NCBI GenBank assembly: GCA_015680905.1 | Contig: CM027377.1 | Span: 87,935,001-87,999,000 of the forward strand | Reading direction: 5' to 3' | DNA: 64,000 bases | Source: Coptis chinensis | Lineage: Eukaryota > Streptophyta > Magnoliopsida > Ranunculales > Ranunculaceae | Shown: piece after piece, positions 57,301 to 64,000 of the stretch | How positions within the stretch are numbered: position 1 is the stretch's first letter | Layout: every line of letters starts with the position of its first letter | Made by a program: the position numbers and the translations under genes | Notes under the pieces: generated by a model | What the model saw: only the letters and a program-made list of their open reading frames with translations | Databases searched by the model: none | What the model was told of the DNA's origin: nothing

Positions 57301-59309
57301 TCAGTTTTGCTTGATTTGAACTAAAATTGTTCACGTTAAAGACCGTTTTGTCTCTGTATTCTTAAGTTCGCTCGCTCTTTGTTCAAACATAGCGTCTAAA
57401 TTTAATTGATATATTTCATTAATTATTACCAGGAACAACGAAATTCAATGCTACTTCAAAGTGCTCACTTAGCTATAACCTTTATCGTTTAGCATCTTAA
57501 AATGTGAGTTTCGAATCCTTAGATAACAGAGAAAAAACGTCATTTCCAATATCCCCAAAATCAGGTAGTCCTACACAGCACGGTCACGACTTTTCTTACA
57601 TTCAGTGGTGTTATCATTGTGGATACGTCCTGAAATTTGTACTACAAAAACATTACGATATAAACCCCAGAGCAGAAATTGTTATGCATCCAAGATCTCC
57701 CACTAGCTCCCCCCGAAGAACGGCACATGCGAGTTCCCCCGCATACGGCTCAAGTAGCAATGGCCATTTCCTGCTGAACCCACCTCAATGCTTCATTCAG
57801 GTCACCAGTAAGAAGAGGAAATACTAAAGAGTGTCCGAGTGTGTGTAAACTATACAAAATTTTTACCTCTAGCACACGCAGTAGATCCCCAGCAAAAGAA
57901 GAACGTAAAATTCCTTTTCCTTTCTGCTTTCTTCTCAATAACATCAAAAGTGCAGCCTTATCCAACCAATAAATCAAGAGATAAACTCTGTTCTTTGCAC
58001 ACCAGTTTTTTAACTCCCTTTATTGTTGTCATTTGTATTATTTTGCAATACACCTCAATTATTGAAGAAAGTAAATTCAGGTACATCTATAGGTTTAAAT
58101 ATCTTTCAGATAGGGTGTAGTTTATTCATTTGCACCTTACAAATTATTAGACTTTTATTTGTTAGTTACATCATTTTCCATGATGTGCTTATTAACTCAA
58201 GTCATACTCAAGAATATATAATTGAATGCAATCCTTGCTTCAAGTGAGTGCATCTATGCACATTAATAGATGTTTTGTGTGATCAGTTGTGCATTTATAA
58301 TCCAGGAAACTCTATGGAAAGTGGATCTCTGAAGTCATTTATTGCTAATAACCATGTAAGGTTTTAGGGTACTGAAACATCTCCCGGAGAACATGTTGGA
58401 ACATCTCTAATTGACTCATGCTTTGAAGTGGAGATGATATTTGAAAGGTTGAATTCATTATACTTAAATAAATTCGTGACCCTGAGGATCATTGGCCCTT
58501 TGGGGCATTGATTAGCGTTTTCTTGATTGCCTTAAAGGGGATGAGAGAACTATGTTGGCTTGATCCTACATGAAATGCACCTCTGCCAGTCCTTCGGGAG
58601 ATTGGCTAAGACCTGGTTATGAAGTTCCCATGGTTACAATGTCCTATCAACTCCACCAAAGAAAACCTAAGTGTACACTTGTATAGCATAATGAAAGTCA
58701 TATGATGGAACGAAAGTGTTGAAGAGATAGATTGGAAAAAAAGAATCAGAGTTCTCAAGAGAGATGTAGAAGAAAGGGGAGAGGAATGTTGAAAAGAATT
58801 ATTCTGAGGGAAGAGAGATTTAATAAAACAATAAGCAATTCTATAAGATACACCAATGATGTTTGATAAACAAGTATAAACTTGCTGAAACTCTAGATTT
58901 CCTATAACAAGAATAAAAACTTATTAAAACTATGACAAACATAATAGAAATCCTAATTAAATTCTTGTACTTAAAAGTTTCCTAAGCTATCTGTGACCTT
59001 GAACCTACTTATTCAACATAACTCAGAACATGTGCTTCGAAACTTCAATTTTCTTATTTCTTTTTATTGACACTTTTAAAAGCACTACAATTGATTAGGA
59101 CAAAATTACATGGTATAAATAAAATATATGGCGTAAATACATCACTACATCGGATGCTACCAATATATGCAGTGACTTGTATACTATTACTATTAACTAT
59201 TGAAATTTAGAAAACTACAACAACCAAAGGCACCTGGATATAAAGCTCCTTCCAAGTGCATTCACGTAACTTCTTAGTAGGAGACGCCAAACCCCACCGC
59301 ATACAATAC
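51381..59309 (-). CDS. SKIP31: F-box protein SKIP31-like gene, six 3' exons
   Basis: Minus-strand exons 59234-59309, 56339-56449, 55861-56035, 55641-55759, 51533-51587 and 51381-51451, all with GT-AG borders and matching phase. Together they read [130 protein letters not shown] and [18 protein letters not shown], then stop. This is the conserved C-terminal part of plant SKIP31 proteins, SKP1-binding F-box subunits of SCF ubiquitin ligases; the Cys pattern suggests zinc binding. The F-box exon is not seen between 59310 and 64000, so it must lie further right, beyond the LINE. Introns are enlarged by transposons, but the exons are intact. Confidence 0.88.
51739..52355 (-). mobile_element. 3' fragment of an L1-type LINE in a SKIP31-like intron
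   Basis: On the plus strand a T-run (51739-51752) marks the poly(A) end of a minus-strand LINE. Broken frames upstream include [11 protein letters not shown], a typical motif at the end of the zinc-binding domain. The next retroelement (52361) is inserted into it, and LINE-like sequence appears to resume at 54742. Confidence 0.7.
52361..52641 (+). repeat. 5' LTR of gag-protease element D
   Basis: 281 bp, TGATGTGAATTAGGG to TTGCATCA, nearly identical to 54456-54736. TATA box TATATAAAA at about 52535. Preceded by TAATG (52356-52360), the left target duplication. Confidence 0.92.
52644..52657 (+). other. Primer-binding site of element D
   Basis: TTGGTATCAAGAGC resembles the initiator-Met tRNA complement TGGTATCAGAGC with one extra base. 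Confidence 0.75.
52676..54455 (+). pseudogene. Decayed gag-protease region of element D (Ty3/gypsy type)
   Basis: Broken frames give a gypsy-type Gag: [16 protein letters not shown] near 53230, the TWERMKEAF segment near 53385 and an [16 protein letters not shown] region near 53590. An intact CCHC knuckle, [14 protein letters not shown], lies near 53730. A protease relic, [20 protein letters not shown], follows near 53995, with Asn where Ser/Thr is usual after Asp. After the protease, about 250 bases lead to the purine tract agtgggggtgggggagta and the 3' LTR. Reverse transcriptase, RNase H and integrase are absent. Confidence 0.8.
54456..54736 (+). repeat. 3' LTR of element D
   Basis: 281 bp, TGATACGAATTAGGG to TTGCATCA, matching 52361-52641 with a modest number of differences. 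Followed by CAATG (54737-54741), which pairs with TAATG on the left as a 5-bp target duplication with one change. TATA-like TATATAAGG at about 54630. Confidence 0.92.
54742..55159. other. Remnant of the interrupted LINE and intron sequence
   Basis: No clear gene. The first part may continue the LINE that element D split. The last eight bases (TTGTGATT) are the left duplication of the following MITE. Confidence 0.45.
55160..55460. mobile_element. hAT-type MITE, 301 bp
   Basis: Left end TAGGGGTGGAATTCAAGCC, right end the inverse GAATTCCACCCCTA, with GAGCTCG/AGCTCGG-like subterminal repeats similar in style to the element at 26219. Flanks TTGTGATT and GTGTGGTT are a decayed 8-bp duplication (two mismatches). 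Confidence 0.82.
56450..59233. other. Intron of the SKIP31-like gene
   Basis: 2.8 kb with no conserved exon on the minus strand. It holds the group II domain V-like sequence (below). A transposon-like or captured segment near 58380-58520 (plus-strand peptide [18 protein letters not shown]) is unrecognised. Confidence 0.55.
57725..57765 (-). other. Group II intron domain V-like sequence
   Basis: On the minus strand GAGCCGTATGCGGGGGAAC continues as TCGCATGTGCCGTTC, 34 bases in all. They fit the domain V consensus of organellar group II introns, including the GAGCCGTAT start, the GAA-type tetraloop region and the (A/G)CGGTTC-like close, with one C-C mismatch. The surrounding 57480-57850 may therefore be transferred mitochondrial or plastid DNA. 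Confidence 0.5.
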
Positions 59310-61199
59310 CTGAGAAACTTCACAAGTGAATAAAGACATAGGGAGCACACATAATTCACATATGCAATGTTTTTTACTTTTTATTTTCCCAGTAAATTCA
59401 CAATGACTGCCACATGCTTGTATGTATAGTACAAAATATCAGGATATGGGGATATATCGACCCCCAAAATCTCATCGTCGATATGTGTGGGGATATTTTA
59501 CATAAAAGCATTTGTTGATATCATCGATATATCAATAAATATCAAACAATCACCGATAGTTTGTGATATTTTGGCAATACTTTATGACATTATCATAGAT
59601 CTAGATCTGCAACTAGTATTCAATCAGATTCCCCCACCCTATTCATCAACAACCCAACACTATTCGTTAAGGTAAGAAGAATAAAAACATAAGAGAAAGT
59701 AGGGACTTGTTCATTCGGATTCCCCCATCCCATCATCAACAACCCAACAAGGATAAGACATATCGAGCGTGACTGGATCAGTATTCTCAGCTTGGGTTTG
59801 TTTTCTTGCTTGGTTAATGTGCACAATCCCATCTCTTTTTCTTAGCAATTTCTGTATTTCATTAAACAAGAATATGGAGAAAGTCTTCTGGTGGGATGCA
59901 TACAAAAATTTCTGGACTGATTCACGAAACAGAGAAAAGGCCCATAAGGCACATTTGAGCTTGAATTACGACTGCAGGGATTCAGACTTGTTTTTTCATG
60001 ATTCTCCACTGAGAGTGTAGGAGATATTTGTAGTCTCTCTGAATTAGCTTTTTCATGATTCTCGACTTGTTTTTTCAGTTATTTTTGTAGCCTCTCTGAA
60101 TTTGAAGGTTTCCAATCAACTCTCTACTTTCTCTGAATTCGTTGGTTTGCAATCACCTCCACCAGTCCACCACCAATGTCTGCAAATATCTTCGATAGAA
60201 ACAAAAACAAGTTATATCATCAAAATAACGTGGATAAATCGCGATAAATGCAACTGTGTGGTGATATATTGTCATATCCACCATATCATCGAAATATCAC
60301 GATATATCCAGAAATATCGCCGATACTTACACTGGAATTTATCCAATGGGATATAGTGATATTTATACATCCATCTCTGATTTCTCGATATATTTCATGA
60401 TATATCACGATATTTTGTACTATGCTTGTATGTATGTTGCCACTAATATTTCTCAATGATTCTCAATTTATCATACCACCAAAGAAATAATCATCACAAA
60501 AGAATAGCAAATCTGACCTTTTTAGACACTGTCGAAAGAGAATTAGGAAATATTAATAGTTTGAATTCGAAGCAACAAGCATAGCATGTAACTTTACCAG
60601 CAAGAGAGATGGAGAAGTGGTGTATTGAAAATCACAGAAAATGCAAGAAAACTCTACCAACTTCAAGCCTAAGAGCCAACTCATCTAATAACTGAACAAA
60701 AGCCTCCAACTGAAAAAAAAGCCTCCAACCTGGACAAACTTGAGTGACCACACCAATTTATTTATTTAAATAGATTCCCAATATCCAGTGTATTTATTTA
60801 GAAAGATTCTCAAAGACAAACGACATCGCGTAATACTAAACTTATACACCAAGCAAAATAACAAGCATTCTTTCACCCTGAGGATGGCAACTAATATGAT
60901 ACTTGAAACATACTAAGATATGGTAGAGAGAGGGTAAGGGGAGACCGGATAGATAAATGAGGCTAAGACATCCCAACAACGCTTGCTTCTTTTATTGCAC
61001 TTATCGTTTTGATCCACACGTTTACAATGACATACCCCACACTACAGTAGTGAAAAGAGAATAGGAGTTGGTCGCCAGGTATTTGACCAAATATGATCGT
61101 CCATTTCCTTCGATCAAATGGCCCTAGGAAGGGAGAGAAGGAGCACAACGTATCACAATAAAACACTACGATAATACACACCACATAAACATATTACTT
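59310..61199. other. Further intron or upstream sequence of the SKIP31-like gene
   Basis: Apart from the foldback element at 59428-60421, I see only AT-rich sequence and a local repeat (gcctccaac with gaacaaa/ctgaaaa, 60690-60730). No F-box exon found. Confidence 0.5.
59428..60421. mobile_element. Foldback element with 10-14 bp target duplication, Mutator-like
   Basis: The left tip AGTACAAAATATC is inverted at the right tip GATATTTTGTACT. Both are bordered by ATGCTTGTATGTAT (59414-59427 and 60422-60435). If the terminal repeat is taken as ATAGTACAAAATATC, the duplication shrinks to 10 bp (GCTTGTATGT), within the Mutator range. Subterminal zones are dense in GATATATCG-type motifs. The central 500 bp (59640-60200) is not self-complementary, and part is duplicated (ccccca...catcaacaaccca, 59630 and 59722). 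No transposase. Confidence 0.78.
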
Positions 61200-63870
61200 A
61201 TTTTATTTTACCAGTATAATATAATTTCATTGAATCTTTCCAAAGAACATGTTACAAAATTTTCTTCTGATCTGTAAAATTCAACTTGTTCACAAAAACT
61301 AATTGTACAAATTGTAACAAGTTAAAAAGAATGATCATAAGTGCCAAGATGATTCAAGACCATGTTCAATGCACCTCTCAAGTTACAAGAGTATCCCAAT
61401 TACACATAGAAGCAACGAATCCCATACCCTGAAAGCTCTTTTCCATCTTATGGAGACCCTTTTCCTTGTGGTCGAAGATCCTCGAGTTCCGCTCCTTCCA
61501 AAGTGTCCATATAGTTCACCACACACTCGGCCTTACTAGAGAGTAAATCCACTATAATATCCTATGCCAAAGCATCCTTAACCTTTGATGGTGGAACCCA
61601 AGGTTTTTCGAACAAATCAAATTAAAGAAGATATTCCATGTACATTGGTAGTAAATGGACAACTCACAGGCAGATGATCCGCATTTTCCTCAACTGCTTT
61701 GCAAAGTGAACAAAGATTTTGCAAATTCATACCTTTCCGGTCTCTCCGGTAAAGATTACCAATTGTCTTAATCCTTCCCAAAAAAGAAAACCAACTAAAT
61801 AAACCAACTTTAAAGAGAATAGAATTCCTCCAAATCCTTCTATAGGGAAATTATACATAATTTCTCTATTGTGAAGCTGTCAAATTGAAATACATGCCAA
61901 GACCAAAGAAGAGGGCTTAACCGTGAAACCATCTTTCTCAACCCAAATTGATTTTCTTGAAACACCTCCCCAAATGCATTTGCCATGTGATAAATGGAAG
62001 CTAAGAATGTCTCAATGTCTCCAATCCCCAATCAATAAGGACCCTTATAAGCAGGATATTTACACATCAACCCTTCCCTCCTCTTCAAATAATTCGTGAT
62101 CAATCTAAATGTCACTAAATTGCTCCTTCTAGGTGTCTCCCTCATCCGTACATCATCCCAAAAGTAAATATACTTGCTGACACTAGAATACACCACCACA
62201 TCAGTAAACCGACCTACCCACTCGTTATGCCCCTTGAAACAATCATACCGAAGGGATTCCTCAGTGCCTTCAACAACTGCTTGCTCACCCATTCCCCATA
62301 CCTGTCTACGACCACTATCTTCTCCAAAGATGCTGCTCCTCATCGCCAGATCTCCAAAGCCATTTTGCAAGGAAAGATTTATTCGTGAGCAAGATATGTT
62401 TACAACCTAAACCACTTTTTTCTTTTGATAGACAAAATCTATCAAATTTTACGATGTGCAACTTTACGTTCCCTTCATCGTCGCTTTAAATTAATATTCT
62501 TGAAAGTTACACCAGGTGTCTAGCAACACCTGTGGGAATCAGAAATAAAGAGAGATAGAAATTAGGAATATTTACTACAATCAAATTCACCAAAGTACAA
62601 CTACCCCAAGTTGAGAGAGTTTTAGGTTTCCAACCCGCCAATTAACTTTCCACCCTGTCAACCACCTTCATCCAATAGCATTGGACTTACTTTTGGCACC
62701 CAACGACAGGTCCAAAATTAATGCCAGAAAATATTCCACCCTCACAACCCAAGACATTAGTAATTTCACGCAATTCTCCACCCTCCCCACTCCATAAATC
62801 TTCGACTTCCATAAATCTTCGACTTGAGAAATTTATTTCCAACCAGAAAACAAACTCAAACCAACCAAGTATTTTTGAAGTGCATGAACGCCCTCTAAGT
62901 GGCACTAATAAAGAACATTGTATCATCCGCAAATCGAATATGTGAGATAGAGATAGACCCCACCATACTTGATACTTGAAAACCACCAATGATACCTTCC
63001 CCCACCAAGGAACTCGTCATCTTACTACGAACCTCTAGAACTCCACTATAAACTGTATGGAACCCCCCATTTATAAGAGTAGAGTCATGCCATAAAAGAA
63101 CCCATCTTCTTTATACAACTCCAAACCAATCTCTCCATCACAAAGTGAATAAAGTTCCACAAAATATAATCATAAGCTTTCACGTTACCCACTTTAAAAA
63201 CCATACCTCCAACCCCCATCATCTCCTTAGCATCAATAATCTAATCTGCAATCAAGCAACAATCAAGAATTTGCATTTTTCAGACAAATGCATATTGATA
63301 GTTAGAACAAAACCTCCCAATGCCGTTTCAACCTTGTAGCTAGACCTTTAGTGAGAATCTTGTACAAAGAACAAAGAAGACTAACTGGTCCATATTCTTT
63401 TAACTCACTTGCGCCTTCTTTAGAATTAGAGTAAGACAAACGTGGTATTGAGCAGCCAAACAAGGAAACTTTCCTTACAAAACCCCTACACCACCTTCAT
63501 CACAACACGTTTCAAGAAATGCCAACGGCTCTTGAAGAATGCTAATGGAAACCTATCCGGACCGGTCGCCTTATCACCTCCTCAGTGCATCCAAACTCCT
63601 CTTTCACTTCTTGCTAAAGTATTGGTGCTTCCAAACTGTGTCTATCCCCAGAGGACACACTATTGAGCTTGATCCCATCCTATCCATGTCTCCATCTATC
63701 CGGTTCACTTTAAAGCATCTCATAGAACTCCGCTGCATGATTTGCAAGGACTATCCTATCCTCTTTATAACACCTCTTTTTTCCCTCGCCTTCGCCGAAG
63801 TACTTGGTACACATCTGGACCTCTTTCAATTCCACTACACTTGAGTTTTGTCTCCAAGAGACCTCTTTTA
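61200..63870 (-). mobile_element. Decayed L1-type LINE
   Basis: On the minus strand, broken frames follow LINE order. RT pieces come first (GDKATGPDRFPLAFFKSRW near 63560, SLVCSLYKILTKGLATRLK near 63350, YDYILWNFIHFVMERLVW near 63160, SISHIRFADDTMFFI near 62940 with the catalytic Asp pair). A linker follows (KYIYFWDDVRM near 62160). The zinc-binding domain is near 61700-61760 (NLQNLCSLCKAVEENADHL). Many stops and frameshifts; the 5' end is near the right edge. It lies in the intron that separates the SKIP31-like exons from their missing F-box exon. Confidence 0.8.
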
Positions 63871-64000
63871 TAAGAATAATTGTATTTAGTTTAATTTTTA
63901 ATTGTCCTCCGATCTTACAACTCTATAAATACAACGTTTTACAATTAAAAGGCTAGATACACCTTAGCGAGATGCTAAACGTCTCAAATTAATAGTCTCA
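63871..64000. other. Right edge, AT-rich
   Basis: TATAAATAC at 63924 resembles a TATA box, but no gene start can be tied to it within the window. Confidence 0.35.

Noticed and set aside
1-64000. tRNA, rRNA, CRISPR or bacterial-type operons
   Set aside because: None seen; the window is plant nuclear DNA. No endogenous pararetrovirus sequence was recognised either.

Overview
This is nuclear DNA of a flowering plant, most probably a eudicot: AT-rich, with intron-split genes, plant-type Ty3/gypsy elements primed by tRNA-Asp, L1-type LINEs, hAT, Mutator, CACTA and pogo-type DNA transposons, and a large Helitron. Most of the 64 kb is layered transposons. Only two conserved cellular genes are secure. 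Both lie in the right half and face each other: an MBD4-like DNA glycosylase gene (44488-50252, +) and the 3' part of an F-box SKIP31-like gene (51381-59309, -, whose F-box exons lie off the right edge). A small two-exon cysteine-rich gene (17228-17819, +) is a weaker candidate.

Left part (1-13311): a gag-protease-only LTR element (A, +, 1 to about 7754) sits inside the reverse transcriptase of an older Athila/Tat-type element (B, -, gag-pol 7755-11308, PBS 11981-11998, LTR 12009-13311). The rest of B must lie to the left of the window. The right end of A is abnormal: the LTR is followed by a primer-binding-site copy and then a second LTR end.

Centre-left (13312-28840): one end of a CACTA element (15080-15292), a decayed DUF1985-like gene, the cysteine-rich gene, and a large multi-exon Mutator-like transposase gene (18513-24874, -) with an N-terminal PB1-like domain, broken by a probable solo LTR. 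These are followed by a foldback MITE and a 981-bp hAT-type element (26219-27199) carrying a fragment of a membrane steroid-binding protein gene.

Centre (28841-42842): a Helitron pair. A 13.2-kb element (29620-42842) carries a decayed Rep-helicase gene with a triplicated N-terminal exon, plus six consecutive exons of an NADPH-cytochrome P450 reductase gene. A solo LTR of B's family, with a 5-bp target duplication, sits inside it. A 779-bp Helitron (28841-29619) with the same termini is inserted exactly at its 5' end and is filled by a tandem array whose unit contains a GCGCC-GAA-GGCGC hairpin.

Right part (42893-64000): a LINE fragment ends just upstream of the MBD4-like gene. The introns of the SKIP31-like gene hold a LINE fragment, a 2.4-kb gag-protease LTR element with 5-bp target duplications, a 301-bp hAT MITE, a group II intron domain V-like sequence and a foldback element with a 10-14 bp duplication. 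A decayed LINE fills the last 2.7 kb.

All calls come from reading the sequence by eye. Protein-family assignments rest on remembered conserved motifs and no database search was run.
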